A DNA stretch of 62,830 nucleotides from an uncultured Clostridia bacterium (GCA_946481295.1 CAMLLW010000007.1:1-62830); one strand, 5' to 3'; shown: positions 16,305 to 26,658, counted from the stretch's first letter. Numbers and translations: made by a program. The notes: generated by a model from the letters alone, not told the origin.

Positions 16305-18833
16305 TTATTTTATAATAGAATTAGTCTTAACAGGAAGCTCTGGTTCTTGATTTAATTTAAAATATTCTGCAATAACATCTCTAACTATTGAAGTAGTAGC
16401 AGCAGTACTTTCAGCATAAGGAAGTAATATATATACAGCTATCTGAGGATCATTATAAGGAGCAAAAGCACCAAAAGAGGAGTGATTATTTCTTTTTAAA
16501 TTTTCTTGAGCAGTACCAGTTTTACCAGCAACATCTATAGAAAATGTAGAAAATGCTGCACGTGCAGTTCCTCTAGATCCATGAGTAACAGAAAACATTC
16601 CTTTATGGATTGCATTCCATGTACTACTTGATATATTCATAATATTAGTATCTGTTGGCTTAATTTCATAATCAGTTTCAGTTGTAGGAGATACTATTTT
16701 TCTTAAAAAATGCAAGTTATACATTGTTCCTTTAGTTGCAATAGCAGATATATATTTAACCATATTAGCAGGTGTATAATTATTTAAAGACTGTCCTATT
16801 GCAGTTCTTACAGTATCACCGTCAGTCCATGCAGATGATATATCAGAATTTTTAAATTTATATTTTTTAAATTCTGGAGAAGAGATATTATTTTTTAAAT
16901 TTGATTTATCATAAGCTTCTCCTATTTCTACACCAGTTCTCTCGTTAAAACCAAATGCTTCCATGTATTTATTTAAAGTATTTATAGAATTAAATTTTGT
17001 ACCAGCTTTTGTATTACCTAATCTATAAGATGTTTCATAGAAAAAGTAATTACAAGAAACTTCTAATGCTTTTACAATATCTACAACACCATGAGAACTA
17101 TGACATTTTGGGTATGGAGTACCGGTCTTTGTAAATATTACACCATCATTTATTTTAGTATTTAAATTAATAGCACCAGTTTCTAAACCAGCTATACCAG
17201 TTATCATTTTAAATGTAGATCCTGGAGGTCTAAGTTCATTAAATGGACGATTAGTTAAAGGCTTTGTAGCATCTAACATTAAATCTATATAGTATTCATT
17301 ATCAAAGTTATTAACTAATTTATTATTATCATAACTAGGATAAGAAACACTTGTTATAACTTCTCCAGAATGCACATCTACAACTATTATAGAACCTGTA
17401 GATGGATCTATATTAGTCATTTGAGGGGTTATTTCATTTTCATCAATTTTATTTAAAATTACTTGTCTTGCAGAAATAGTACCAGACTGTAATTTACTAA
17501 CAAAATTATCATCTCCTGTTATAATACCTTGTTCATACATTAATAATAGTATTTGTGATGGAGCAATATCTTTTTTTCTAATACCTTCAGCTATTATTTT
17601 ATTAACTGCAATTCTAGCATCTAAAGACTTAATATTTGCATTATTATCTATGCTAAGAACATAATTTTTAATTTTGTATGATACTGTATTAGGACTACTG
17701 TCAAATACCTTTTTTGCAGAAATATTATTAGATTGAACTAAAGATGCTAATAATTTTTCAATTGTTACAGGATTTTTAGCAGTAGATTTACCATTTAAGT
17801 TAGCTTTTAAAATTTCTTTTAATTTATTTTCTAGTATATTATATGTCTTTATTTGTAATTCTTTATCTATAGAAGTAAAAACTTTATCACCTTGAACTGG
17901 TTCTACTCTATTAGCTGTAAGTTCTCCTATTCTTTTTCCTATATTATTAACTACTACAACCTTTTTACCATCAATACCTTTTAAATTTTTTTCAAAAGAA
18001 CGTTCTAAACCAGTTTTTCCTATTAAATCAGTATTTTTATAACCCTGAGAAATTAGAGATTTTTTATCATCATTATCAGTTATTGACCCAATATAACCGA
18101 TAATATGAGAAAAGTATTTACCATCAGGATATTTACGTAAAGATTCTGTATCAATATATATACTTTTAAAATCTTCAGGTTGTTCTTCTAATTTTGTAAC
18201 AGTATTTAAACCAACATCTGTTGATAATGTAGTAGGGTTATATTTTTTAAATCTAGTTAAAAATAAATTTGATCTTATTGATATTAAATTTCTTTTTTCT
18301 AAATTTGATATTGGAACAGATAATTTATCTATTTCATATTTTTTTTCAAGAGCATTTATACAGCTATCAATATCTGAATTTACTTTAGATATACCTAAAT
18401 CTTTTTTCCATCTCTCAATTTGTTTTTCTTTTCTCTCTCCATAAAATGTAAATGCAAAAGGTTCTTCTTTTGTGACAGGTAGAGTATCTATAAACGACTC
18501 ATTATTTTTATCTAAAAGTCGCAATAAATTTAGTAAAGATAAATTAAGTTCATTTTCTGTTAATGTTGTACTAGTATCTATTTTTACAGAAAAGGCAAAA
18601 GAATTAGTTGCTAATGGTCTACCAAATCTATCATAAATGCCCCCTCTAGGTGCTTCTATTGGTATTTCTCTTGCTATACTTTGACTTAAATCTTCTAGAT
18701 AAGATTCTCCTTTTACAATTTGTAAGAAGAATAATCTATAAATTAATATTATAAACATAATAACACCAATAATAGCCAAAATAAATATTCTATTAGAAAA
18801 AAAGGATATTAAAGATTTATATTTTTTATTCAT
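16305..18833 (-). CDS. mrdA: Penicillin-binding protein 2 (class B PBP, elongasome)
   Basis: A transpeptidase of about 842 residues with a single N-terminal membrane helix (about 12-35). The dimerisation domain follows ('APRGGIYDRFGRPLATN'). The transpeptidase domain has the active-site STFK-type motif in 'RPPGSTFKMITG', the SxN motif 'SCN' and the KTG motif 'AGKTGTAQ'. An insert of roughly 150 residues (about 330-480) makes it longer than enterobacterial PBP2. The ATG at 18833 has AGGTGG five bases upstream; a GTG at 18842 overlaps that site. The start overlaps the mreD end by 8 nt. Confidence 0.94.
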   Translation of the reverse strand: MNKKYKSLISFFSNRIFILAIIGVIMFIILIYRLFFLQIVKGESYLEDLSQSIAREIPIEAPRGGIYDRFGRPLATNSFAFSVKIDTSTTLTENELNLSLLNLLRLLDKNNESFIDTLPVTKEEPFAFTFYGERKEKQIERWKKDLGISKVNSDIDSCINALEKKYEIDKLSVPISNLEKRNLISIRSNLFLTRFKKYNPTTLSTDVGLNTVTKLEEQPEDFKSIYIDTESLRKYPDGKYFSHIIGYIGSITDNDDKKSLISQGYKNTDLIGKTGLERSFEKNLKGIDGKKVVVVNNIGKRIGELTANRVEPVQGDKVFTSIDKELQIKTYNILENKLKEILKANLNGKSTAKNPVTIEKLLASLVQSNNISAKKVFDSSPNTVSYKIKNYVLSIDNNANIKSLDARIAVNKIIAEGIRKKDIAPSQILLLMYEQGIITGDDNFVSKLQSGTISARQVILNKIDENEITPQMTNIDPSTGSIIVVDVHSGEVITSVSYPSYDNNKLVNNFDNEYYIDLMLDATKPLTNRPFNELRPPGSTFKMITGIAGLETGAINLNTKINDGVIFTKTGTPYPKCHSSHGVVDIVKALEVSCNYFFYETSYRLGNTKAGTKFNSINTLNKYMEAFGFNERTGVEIGEAYDKSNLKNNISSPEFKKYKFKNSDISSAWTDGDTVRTAIGQSLNNYTPANMVKYISAIATKGTMYNLHFLRKIVSPTTETDYEIKPTDTNIMNISSSTWNAIHKGMFSVTHGSRGTARAAFSTFSIDVAGKTGTAQENLKRNNHSSFGAFAPYNDPQIAVYILLPYAESTAATTSIVRDVIAEYFKLNQEPELPVKTNSIIK

Positions 18834-19365
18834 GTTTACCACCTAAAAATAATTTGCGATTTGGTTTTTCAAGTTCTTCTAGAAATTTATTTATTGCATA
18901 AATAATTCTATAAATAGGTATTGTTAATAATATTGTATAAAATGTTTCAGGTATTATTATTGATTTAAAATAGTATATTATATCTAAACGACCTTTAAAT
19001 AAAAACATAATTATGTAATAACAAAATCCATAAGAAATAGAACTAAAAAAAACTAAAAATAAAGGTAATATAAAACTTTCTCTGTAAAAGCTTTTAAAAG
19101 GCTTACCACAAAAATATCCTATAAATAAGTATATAAGTGAACTAAGTCCTATTGATTGACCTAAAAAAATATCATATAAAAGTCCAATAAAAAAACCTAC
19201 CATAGCACCGCCTATTTCATAGCGAAGTATGGCAAACGAAACTATAATTATTATACTGGTATTGGGGTTAATACCAAATAATTGTATATATTGAAATAGA
19301 GTAGATTCTAATATAAAATTTATAAGGATTATTAATGAAACTACTAGTATTCTAAAAATATTCAA
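18826..19365 (-). CDS. mreD: Rod shape-determining membrane protein MreD
   Basis: A very hydrophobic protein of about 179 residues with five or six membrane segments ('FILESTLFQYIQLFGINPN' is typical of MreD). It links MreC and the PBP2-RodA elongasome. The TTG at 19365-19363 is about 10 nt from AAGGA; a GTG at 19374 is nearly in contact with the site, so the start is uncertain by three codons. It overlaps mrdA and follows mreC directly. Confidence 0.9.
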   Translation of the reverse strand: MNIFRILVVSLIILINFILESTLFQYIQLFGINPNTSIIIIVSFAILRYEIGGAMVGFFIGLLYDIFLGQSIGLSSLIYLFIGYFCGKPFKSFYRESFILPLFLVFFSSISYGFCYYIIMFLFKGRLDIIYYFKSIIIPETFYTILLTIPIYRIIYAINKFLEELEKPNRKLFLGGKHE

Positions 19366-19381
19366 TTTAAACACATCCTTA

Positions 19382-20224
19382 TTAATCTTTTAAATCCTTT
19401 GTAAAAGTTTCTGTTACAACTAAAACTGTATCTAAATTTCTAAATTTTACAGCAGGTTCTAAAATTGCTACACGTGTCAATTTATTATTATTAGGTTCTA
19501 CTTCTTTTACATATCCTATTGTAATACCTGGTGGGAAAATATCACTTAAATTAGAAGTAATAATTTCATCACCTTCTACAATTTCAGTGTTTTGATCTAT
19601 AAATTCCATTTTTACTAGTCCTTTTTTACGTAATTCTAGATCACCTTTTACAAATCCAAAATCTCCTGTTCGCATGCTTGTAGCTCCGACAGAACTGGAA
19701 TCGTCTAAAATAGGTAAAACTTTTGCATAGTTTATTCCTACCTTTGATATACGTCCAACTAAACCACCGGCTGTTATTACTATCATTTTTTCTTCAATAC
19801 CATCTTTTTGTCCTTTATCTATTATAAAACTATTATGCCAATTATTATTATCTTTGGCAATAATATTTGCACCTGTTGTAGGCAAATTACGATATTTTTG
19901 TTTAGTCTCTAATAAAGAATGAAGTTCTAAGTTATCTTTTTCTAGTAAAGCTGTCCTACTATTATCTTTTTTTAAGCTTTCTATTTCTTTTTTTAATTCT
20001 ATATTTTCATTTTGTATTTCATTTAAATTTGAAATAAAAGCTACTTTTTCTGAAAAAAAGTTACCTATACCACCAGTAAATTTTTGTGATGGTACAACAA
20101 TATAAGATATAAAGTTGGTTATAAATGTTGGGTTTCTATGAAATGTAGAAATTATCATAGTGAATATACATAAAATAGATGTTGCTAGTAAAAATAACTT
20201 TTTATTTTCATGTACGAAACGCAT
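19382..20224 (-). CDS. mreC: Rod shape-determining protein MreC
   Basis: A 280-residue bitopic protein. An N-terminal membrane helix (about 8-28) is followed by a coiled coil ('LNEIQNENIELKKEIESL', about 65-105) and two beta domains ('IDKGQKDGIEEKMIVIT'). It is the extracytoplasmic scaffold that regulates PBP2. ATG behind GGAGA. It sits between mreB and mreD in one operon. Confidence 0.95.
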   Translation of the reverse strand: MRFVHENKKLFLLATSILCIFTMIISTFHRNPTFITNFISYIVVPSQKFTGGIGNFFSEKVAFISNLNEIQNENIELKKEIESLKKDNSRTALLEKDNLELHSLLETKQKYRNLPTTGANIIAKDNNNWHNSFIIDKGQKDGIEEKMIVITAGGLVGRISKVGINYAKVLPILDDSSSVGATSMRTGDFGFVKGDLELRKKGLVKMEFIDQNTEIVEGDEIITSNLSDIFPPGITIGYVKEVEPNNNKLTRVAILEPAVKFRNLDTVLVVTETFTKDLKD

Positions 20225-20247
20225 ATTAAAAATCTCCAGTGCTTTAT

Positions 20248-21276
20248 TTACATACGTAATTTTCTAGGTGAAATTAGAACATTTTTCAAAGTTTCTAAAT
20301 GTTCTAGAACAAGGCCTGTACCAACAGCTACACAATTTAGTGGTTCATTTGCTATATGAACAGGCATACCTGTTTCATAACTAATTAATTTATCTAAATT
20401 TCCTAATAATGCACCGCCACCAGTAAGCATTATACCTGCTTCCATTATATCTGATGCAAGTTCGGGAGGAGTTTTTTCTAATGTGAATTTTATTGCGTCA
20501 ACAATAGAAGTTACAGGTTCTTCTATTGCTCTAAATATTTCAACAGAAGAAATAGTTATTGTTTTAGGTAAACCTGTTATTAAATCTCTACCCCTTATAT
20601 TCATTAAATTTTGTGGGTCAGGTTCAAATACAGATGCAATTTTCATTTTTATATCTTCTGCACTACGTTCACCTATTGCAAGGCTATATTCTTTTTTTAC
20701 ATAATTAACTATATGATCATCTAAATCATCACCAGCTATTCTTAGGGATTTACTAGTAACAATTCCACCTAAAGAAATTACAGCTACTTCTGTAGTACCA
20801 CCACCAATATCTACTACCATATTTCCAGTTGGTTCTTCTACAGGAAGACCAGAACCTATTGCAGCAGCCATTGGTTCTTCTACAAGGTAAGCATTTTTTT
20901 CTCTAGCTCCTGCTGCTATTGTACTTTCTATTACAGCTCTTTTTTCTACTTCTGTAACACCTGAAGGCACGCAAACAACAACTCTTGGTCTATTACTAAA
21001 AGTTGTCTTAGGACAAGCTTTTTTTATAAAATAGTCTAGCATGGCTTTTGTAGATTCAAAATCAGCAATAACACCGTCTTTCATTGGCCTAATTGCAACA
21101 ATATTACCTGGTGTTCTTCCTATCATTTGTTTTGCTTCATCTCCCACAGATAAAACTTCATGAGATATTGTGTTAACAGCAACAACAGAAGGCTCGTTTA
21201 CAATTATACCTTTACCTTTCATAAATACCAGTGTATTAGCAGTTCCTAAATCTATACCTAAGTCTTTTGAAAACAT
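20248..21276 (-). CDS. mreB: Rod shape-determining actin homologue MreB
   Basis: A 342-residue bacterial actin that directs lateral wall growth. ATP-site motifs: [10 protein letters not shown] (phosphate 1, residues 9-18), '[14 protein letters not shown]' (phosphate 2) and '[12 protein letters not shown]' (adenosine). The length fits MreB or Mbl; being first in mreBCD supports MreB. ATG after GGGAGG. It appears to head the cell-shape operon. Confidence 0.95.
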   Translation of the reverse strand: MFSKDLGIDLGTANTLVFMKGKGIIVNEPSVVAVNTISHEVLSVGDEAKQMIGRTPGNIVAIRPMKDGVIADFESTKAMLDYFIKKACPKTTFSNRPRVVVCVPSGVTEVEKRAVIESTIAAGAREKNAYLVEEPMAAAIGSGLPVEEPTGNMVVDIGGGTTEVAVISLGGIVTSKSLRIAGDDLDDHIVNYVKKEYSLAIGERSAEDIKMKIASVFEPDPQNLMNIRGRDLITGLPKTITISSVEIFRAIEEPVTSIVDAIKFTLEKTPPELASDIMEAGIMLTGGGALLGNLDKLISYETGMPVHIANEPLNCVAVGTGLVLEHLETLKNVLISPRKLRM

Positions 21277-21558
21277 AAATTCCTCCCAAGATTAATTAAA
21301 TTTAAATTTATAGATATGTAAGAAAAATAATTGTAAGTAAAATTAAATTATTTTTCTCCTAATATTTTATAATTATTTTTGATTTTACTATCTGCTAGTA
21401 ATTATTACCGTGTATTAATAATTATAGACTAAATATATAAAAAAGTGTAAAAAAATCTACTAATAATAATACACTCTTTTTTCATATTTTACAACAAAAA
21501 AACCTTAATACAAATGTTAAATAATGATAAATATTATATTAAAAATATTAAAATTTCA
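21277..21558. other. Gene-free region upstream of mreB
   Basis: No gene is visible. It contains a weak mreB promoter candidate (21421-21451, minus), an imperfect hairpin AAAAGTGTA / TACACTCTTTT (21441-21480) and one copy of the recurrent word TTTACAACAAAA (21488-21499). The maf terminator is at its right edge. Confidence 0.5.
21421..21451 (-). promoter_or_regulatory. Weak promoter candidate for mreB
   Basis: On the minus strand TATAAT (21426-21421) with TTTACA (21451-21446) upstream; the 19-nt spacer is long. An alternative -35, TACACT, gives 17 nt. The distance to the mreB ATG is about 145 nt. Confidence 0.35.
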
Positions 21559-21588
21559 TAAAAAAAAGATGCAATTTCAGCATCTTTT
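21559..21588 (-). terminator. maf terminator
   Basis: On the minus strand AAAAGATGC and GCATCTTTT flank a 7-nt loop, and seven Ts follow (21567-21561). It begins at the maf stop codon. Confidence 0.85.
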
Positions 21589-22181
21589 TAAATCCTATAT
21601 AGGTTAATATTAAAAATTTTTAATAAATTATACAAGTTTTTTATAGGTAATCCAACAACATTAAAATAATCACCATCTATTTTATCTATTAGTAAGGATC
21701 CTTTTGCCTGTATAGCATAGCCTCCTGCTTTATCTAAAGATTCGTTAGTACTGATATAATCTATTATTTCTTGAGTTTCTAATTTTCTCATATAGATATC
21801 TGTTTTTTCTACATCTAAAAAAATTTCTACAGTGTTATTATTTTTTCTACTTACGCATAAACCAGTGAATACTTGATGTTTTTTACCTTGTAACATATTT
21901 ATCATATTAAAAGCTTCATCTAAAGAAGATGGTTTTCCTAAAATATTACCATCTATATATACAATTGTATCAGCAGTTATTATTATTCCATCTTCCATTA
22001 TATTTTTTATTGCATAATTCATTTTATTATAGACAATATTTTTTGATATTTCATAAGGACAACTAATGTTTTTATTTATAGTTTCATCAAAATCTAAAGA
22101 AACTGTTTTAAATGGTATATTAAAAATATCTAAAATTTCTTTTCTTCTAGGAGATGTTGATGCTAAAATTATATTATCCAT
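21588..22181 (-). CDS. maf: Maf-family nucleoside triphosphate pyrophosphatase
   Basis: A 197-residue Maf protein. These hydrolyse dTTP, UTP or modified nucleotides to monophosphates and have been linked to septum inhibition. Signatures: ASTSPRRKEIL (residues 7-17), 'ITADTIVYIDG' with the catalytic Asp, and 'DKAGGYAIQAKGSLLID'. Its ATG lies directly against the stop of the lipoprotein gene, so the two are translationally linked. Confidence 0.92.
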   Translation of the reverse strand: MDNIILASTSPRRKEILDIFNIPFKTVSLDFDETINKNISCPYEISKNIVYNKMNYAIKNIMEDGIIITADTIVYIDGNILGKPSSLDEAFNMINMLQGKKHQVFTGLCVSRKNNNTVEIFLDVEKTDIYMRKLETQEIIDYISTNESLDKAGGYAIQAKGSLLIDKIDGDYFNVVGLPIKNLYNLLKIFNINLYRI

Positions 22182-22922
22182 TTAGTTGTTAAACTCTATA
22201 GAAGATTTAGGAATTTCTACTGAACCATCTGAATTTAAATCAACAAAAGATATAGGGGGATTATTAACTTCTAATTTACCATCTTTTGTTTTTACAAAAC
22301 TAAAAATCATATTGTCATTTCCTGTTGTTTTAAAAAGTATATAAGGATTTTTTGGATCGTCTACAAATTTACCTTTATTTATTAGTGAAAGTCTAGCTTC
22401 AGCATTTTCTATCATATCTTTAATGGGAGTGTCTGTTACTGAAGAATTATATGAAAATTCTTTTTCATCATATTTTACCCATGCTTTTTCTGAGTCATCT
22501 CCTAAAAATTCTTTAATTGAATTTTTATTAAGCATGTGATATTCTCCAACCCAATTTTGATTTAAGCTACAGAATATATAAATTTTAGCCATATCAATAG
22601 GACTTAAATTTTGTAAAATTTTAATATCATAATTTTTTGTATATTCTTCATAATGCTTAAGGTCTTCTTTTGTTAAAATAAAAGTATAATCATATTTTGG
22701 ATCTATAGAAGTATACATACCTTTAATATTTTCCTTTTTATGAGGTTTATTTTCATTGTTAACATTTTCTTCTGAATTTTTATTTTCATTAGAAGATTTA
22801 TTTTCTGTATTTTTATGATCAACTACAGCAGAAGGGTTTTTACTATTATTTTTATTACCACATCCAGTAAAACCTATTATTGCTACAACAAAAGCTGTAA
22901 ATAGTTTTAAAGAGTTTTTCAT
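22182..22922 (-). CDS. Lipoprotein of unknown function
   Basis: A secreted lipoprotein of about 246 residues. The signal peptide MKNSLKLFTAFVVAIIGFTGC ends at a lipobox FTGC. An Asn/Lys/Glu-rich linker (about 22-65) precedes a globular domain of unknown family ('LQNLSPIDMAKIYIFCSLNQ', 'LLNKG' type segments). The ATG at 22922-22920 is preferred because AAGGAG lies 9 nt before it; the TTG at 22940 would sit inside that site. It is the first gene of a pair with maf. No function recognised. Confidence 0.8.
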   Translation of the reverse strand: MKNSLKLFTAFVVAIIGFTGCGNKNNSKNPSAVVDHKNTENKSSNENKNSEENVNNENKPHKKENIKGMYTSIDPKYDYTFILTKEDLKHYEEYTKNYDIKILQNLSPIDMAKIYIFCSLNQNWVGEYHMLNKNSIKEFLGDDSEKAWVKYDEKEFSYNSSVTDTPIKDMIENAEARLSLINKGKFVDDPKNPYILFKTTGNDNMIFSFVKTKDGKLEVNNPPISFVDLNSDGSVEIPKSSIEFNN

Positions 22923-22962
22923 TTCTTTTCTCTCCTTCAAATTAAAATTGATTTTAGCATAA

Positions 22963-22991
22963 AATATAACACTTTAATTTTTATTAGTCAA
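22963..22991 (-). promoter_or_regulatory. Sigma-A promoter of the lipoprotein-maf unit
   Basis: Minus strand: TTGACT (22991-22986), 17-nt spacer, TATATT (22968-22963) with an extended -10 TG. It lies about 40 nt before the ATG. Confidence 0.75.
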
Positions 22992-23213
22992 ACAGAATAT
23001 ATACAAGTATAATATATATATAATAACTTTTATAGGGGAATTTATAAATTTAAAAATAAAAATTTTAATATAATTAATAATATAATAATAGGAATATATA
23101 TTATATGTATTAAATTATAGAATAATTTATTTTAATTACAATTTTTGATAAAATAATTTTAATTAAAATAATTTAATCTGTGAAATAAAATAAAATTTTA
23201 ATAGGAGAGCTTT

Positions 23214-24137
23214 ATGAAAAAAATAAGTTTTAAATATAAGTCATCTAATAGAGAACATTTTATTAGTGCTACAAAATATATTCCAGATGATAAAGAAAAT
23301 ATAAAAGGAATTGTACAAATTGCTCATGGAATGTTTGAACATACTAATAGATATGCAAATTTTATAAAATTTATAGTTAGTAGGGGATATATTGTTTGTA
23401 TTAATGATCATGTTGGACACGGTGAATCTTTACTAAATGATGAGATTGGTTATATGGGTACAGATAGTATCCATGAAACTATGGTAAAAGATATGTATAT
23501 TTTAACTAGAATAATGAAAGTAGAATATCCAGATTATAAGTATATATTACTAGGACATAGTATGGGTTCTTTTTTAGCAAGATATTACTGTACTAATTTT
23601 TCAAAATTTATAGATGGAATTATACTTTCAGGCACGGGGAATAAAGTAATTTTTAATAATTTACTTATACATATAACAAATACTATAATAAAGTTAAATG
23701 GAAATAAAAAAGAAGCTATGTTTTTTCAAAAGTGTATGAATAATTTTTTTAATTTTAAATTTAAGTCTGAAAATAGTAATTTTAATTGGCTCTCAAAAAA
23801 TTATAGAAGTGTTGAAAATTTTTTGAAAGATCCTAAGTGTGGATTTACCTTTAGATATGAAGGTTATAGAGATTTATTAAAATTAATTAATATAGTAAAT
23901 GAAAAAAGTTGGTATGAAATATTTCCTAAAAAAATGCCAGTATACATTTTTTCTGGAGATATGGACCCAGTAGGTAATTATGGAAAAGGAGTAATACAAG
24001 TTTATAATAATTTAAAAAAATATGGAGCAGAGGATGTCACTTTAAAATTATATAAAGATGGTAGACATGAAATGTTAAATGAAGTAAATAATGTAGAAGT
24101 ATTTAACGATACTTATTTATGGATCGAAAGCCATTAA
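23214..24137 (+). CDS. Alpha/beta hydrolase, lysophospholipase-like
   Basis: A 307-residue cytoplasmic protein of the monoacylglycerol lipase/lysophospholipase group (COG2267). The nucleophile elbow is GHSMGS ('YILLGHSMGSFLARYY'), the oxyanion region 'IAHGMFEHTNRY', the acid 'FSGDMDPVGNYG' and the catalytic His 'KDGRHEMLNE'. The likely substrate is a lipid ester. The ATG has AGGAGAG. It is divergent from the lipoprotein gene and may be alone. Confidence 0.88.
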   Translation: MKKISFKYKSSNREHFISATKYIPDDKENIKGIVQIAHGMFEHTNRYANFIKFIVSRGYIVCINDHVGHGESLLNDEIGYMGTDSIHETMVKDMYILTRIMKVEYPDYKYILLGHSMGSFLARYYCTNFSKFIDGIILSGTGNKVIFNNLLIHITNTIIKLNGNKKEAMFFQKCMNNFFNFKFKSENSNFNWLSKNYRSVENFLKDPKCGFTFRYEGYRDLLKLINIVNEKSWYEIFPKKMPVYIFSGDMDPVGNYGKGVIQVYNNLKKYGAEDVTLKLYKDGRHEMLNEVNNVEVFNDTYLWIESH

Positions 24138-24232
24138 TTGATTTTTTTTATGACATTTATTATAATTAAAATTTAATATAATTACAAAAAATGATAATAA
24201 TATAAATTATATAGCAGTAGAAGGATGTTTTT

Positions 24233-24817
24233 ATGATAGTAAATAATGTAAGTTTAGAATGTGTAGCAGTAAAAAAAGAACAATATCCTAATGATTCAAA
24301 ACCAGAAATAGCATTTGTAGGAAAATCAAATGTAGGAAAATCATCTTTAATTAATACTATGGTTAATAGAAAATCATTAGCTAGAACAAGTCAAAATCCT
24401 GGTAAAACTAGAACAATAAATTTTTATAATATAGAAAATTTATTGTACTTTGTTGACTTACCAGGTTATGGATATGCAAAAGCTCCAAAAACAGAAATTG
24501 TAAAATGGGGTAAAATGATAGAATCTTATTTATTAAAAAGAAATGAACTTAAGGCTATAATTATGCTTGTAGATATTAGACATGATCCGAGTGAAAATGA
24601 TAAGATGATGTATGATTGGCTTAAACATTATGGACATAAAATAATATTAGTAGCTACAAAATCAGACAAATTAAAAAGAAGTCAAGTTAATAAATATTTA
24701 TCTAATATAAGAAAAGGTTTAAATCTTGAAAATGAAGATAAAGTAATACCATTTTCAAGTTTAAAAAGAATTGGAATAGAAGAATTATGGAATATAATAG
24801 AATTAAAAATTAATTAA
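24233..24817 (+). CDS. engB: Ribosome biogenesis GTPase EngB/YsxC
   Basis: A 194-residue small GTPase needed for 50S subunit assembly. G1 is GKSNVGKSSLI (residues 30-40), G3 is DLPGYGYA, and G4 is TKSDK near residue 142. Switch region 'ARTSQNPGKTRTINFY' is typical. ATG with GAAGGA. Two further genes follow in the same direction with short gaps. Confidence 0.95.
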   Translation: MIVNNVSLECVAVKKEQYPNDSKPEIAFVGKSNVGKSSLINTMVNRKSLARTSQNPGKTRTINFYNIENLLYFVDLPGYGYAKAPKTEIVKWGKMIESYLLKRNELKAIIMLVDIRHDPSENDKMMYDWLKHYGHKIILVATKSDKLKRSQVNKYLSNIRKGLNLENEDKVIPFSSLKRIGIEELWNIIELKIN

Positions 24818-24860
24818 TTAAATGTACTTTTATGAATATATAGAAAGGTGATATCTTATT

Positions 24861-25817
24861 ATGAATAAAAAACTAATTAAAATATTTACTGTAATTTCCT
24901 TAATTAGTTATATAAGTAGCCCTGTTTTAGCTAATGATATTTTAATTCAAGATAATTCTGAAATTGTATCAGATACAGAAAATAAAGATAATAAATATAT
25001 TTATAAAATAGGTACAATAAAAGATATAAATGAAAATAGTGGAATATTATCTATTTTAGTTGAACAAGATGGAGAAAAAATTATTTTTAAATTAAATAAA
25101 AATACTCTAGTATTAGATTTAAAAACTATGGACAAAGTAAATATAAAAAATTTAAAAATAGGAGATAGTGTAGAAGGTTTTTATGGATCAAATAATATTA
25201 TTATACAAAGTCTTCCTAGACAAGTAAGTCCTGATGTACTAATTATAAATAATGAAGATTCTATTAGTGCAAAAGTAGATTATTTTGATGAAAATAATCT
25301 TAGTTCAGATAAAAAAATGAAAATAGACAATAAAAAACAAGAAAATATTTTTACTTTAGAAAATGATGAAATTAAAAAATCTAAAATCACAGATATAAGT
25401 AATAAAAATCTAGTTATATTTTATGATATTGGAAATAAAGAGAATTTAGAACAAATTACTCCTAAAAAAGTAATTATTTTAAATGGTAAAAATCCTCAAA
25501 TCACAGATACAATGAAAGATAATAGTCTAAATAGTAAATCAAATTTAAAAATAGAAGATAAAAGTATTATAATTAAGGATAATAAAAAATATATTTCTCT
25601 ATTAGATTTATCAAAAAAAGTAAATTATAATCTTTCTTGGAATGAAGAAAAAAGAAAAGTTACTATGACAAAAAATAAAATAAGTTATGTATTTACTATA
25701 GGAAAATTAGAATATGAACTTAATAATAAAATATTAAATTTTACAAATACAGCTCCAATTATACTAAATGATAGAACATATGTAGAATATAACTTTATAG
25801 ATAAGGTATTAAATTAG
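24861..25817 (+). CDS. Secreted protein with a copper-amine-oxidase-N-like (stalk) domain
   Basis: A 318-residue exported protein. The signal peptide is at residues 1-24 (cleavage likely after VLA). Residues 45-115 look like a small beta-barrel ('GTIKDINENSGILSILVEQD'). The C-terminal 85 residues match the copper amine oxidase N-terminal (stalk) domain: 'ISLLDLSKKVNYNLSWNEEKR', 'ILNDRTYVEYNF'. Such domains are common in clostridial surface proteins; the function is unknown. GAAAGGTG precedes the ATG. Confidence 0.78.
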   Translation: MNKKLIKIFTVISLISYISSPVLANDILIQDNSEIVSDTENKDNKYIYKIGTIKDINENSGILSILVEQDGEKIIFKLNKNTLVLDLKTMDKVNIKNLKIGDSVEGFYGSNNIIIQSLPRQVSPDVLIINNEDSISAKVDYFDENNLSSDKKMKIDNKKQENIFTLENDEIKKSKITDISNKNLVIFYDIGNKENLEQITPKKVIILNGKNPQITDTMKDNSLNSKSNLKIEDKSIIIKDNKKYISLLDLSKKVNYNLSWNEEKRKVTMTKNKISYVFTIGKLEYELNNKILNFTNTAPIILNDRTYVEYNFIDKVLN

Positions 25818-25842
25818 GTTATTTATTATAGAGGAGGATTTT

Positions 25843-26508
25843 ATGGAAATACCTATAATTACTACAGAATTAAGAAAACACATTGTAGAAGTACCAGGAG
25901 TTATAAAAAAGTATTCAACAGGTATAACTATAACAGGTAAAACTATAAATTCATTAGTTTTTACTACAGATATAGCTATAATTAAAAACACAAATGCAGA
26001 TGCTGTTATAGCTGTCTATCCGTTTACTCCAAATCCTGCAATAACACAGGCTATAATGTCTGTTGCAGATATACCTGTTTTATGTGGCGTAGGTGGTGGA
26101 CTAACTAGTGGGAAAAGATCTGCAAATGTAGCTTTACATGCTGAATTTCAAGGAGCATTAGCTGTTGTTTTAAATGGACCAGTAGATAACGAAACTATAA
26201 AATGTATAAAAGAGACGGTAGATATACCTATAGTTATAACTGTAATTTCAGAAAATACTAATATAGATGAAAGATTACAAGCAGGTGCTAGTATTTTAAA
26301 TGTTAGTGGTGGTGACAATACACCATATATAGTAGATAAAATAAGAAAAGTTAACAAGAATGTTCCTATAATTGCAACAGGTGGACCTACAGAAGAATCT
26401 ATTATGCGAACAATTAATGCAGGGGCAAATTCTATTACATATACCCCACCAACGAGTGGTGATATTTTTAAGAAAAAAATGAAATATTATAGAGATAATG
26501 CAAAATAG
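25843..26508 (+). CDS. Uncharacterised TIM-barrel protein
   Basis: A 221-residue protein with phosphate-binding TIM-barrel traits: repeated beta-strand ends such as 'NADAVIAVYPFTPNPAI', 'VLCGVGGGLTSGKRSAN', 'ILNVSGGDNTPYI' and 'IIATGGPTEESIMRTINAGANSI'. The last block resembles the phosphate-gripping end of ThiG/HisF-like barrels. I recognise it as a conserved clostridial protein loosely named 'hydrolase', with no proven reaction. GGAGG before the ATG. It lies 25 nt after the stalk-domain gene and ahead of the mcsA promoter. Confidence 0.7.
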   Translation: MEIPIITTELRKHIVEVPGVIKKYSTGITITGKTINSLVFTTDIAIIKNTNADAVIAVYPFTPNPAITQAIMSVADIPVLCGVGGGLTSGKRSANVALHAEFQGALAVVLNGPVDNETIKCIKETVDIPIVITVISENTNIDERLQAGASILNVSGGDNTPYIVDKIRKVNKNVPIIATGGPTEESIMRTINAGANSITYTPPTSGDIFKKKMKYYRDNAK

Positions 26509-26658
26509 AATAATTATAATAATATTAAATATAAATTTTGTTGTAAAAATAAATAATTGGTTATACTTAAATTATAAATAATATATATATTTTTAAAATA
26601 TATATATTATTTTGTAGTTATATATTTGAAGTTAAATAAATAAAAAAATTGTCCTTTT

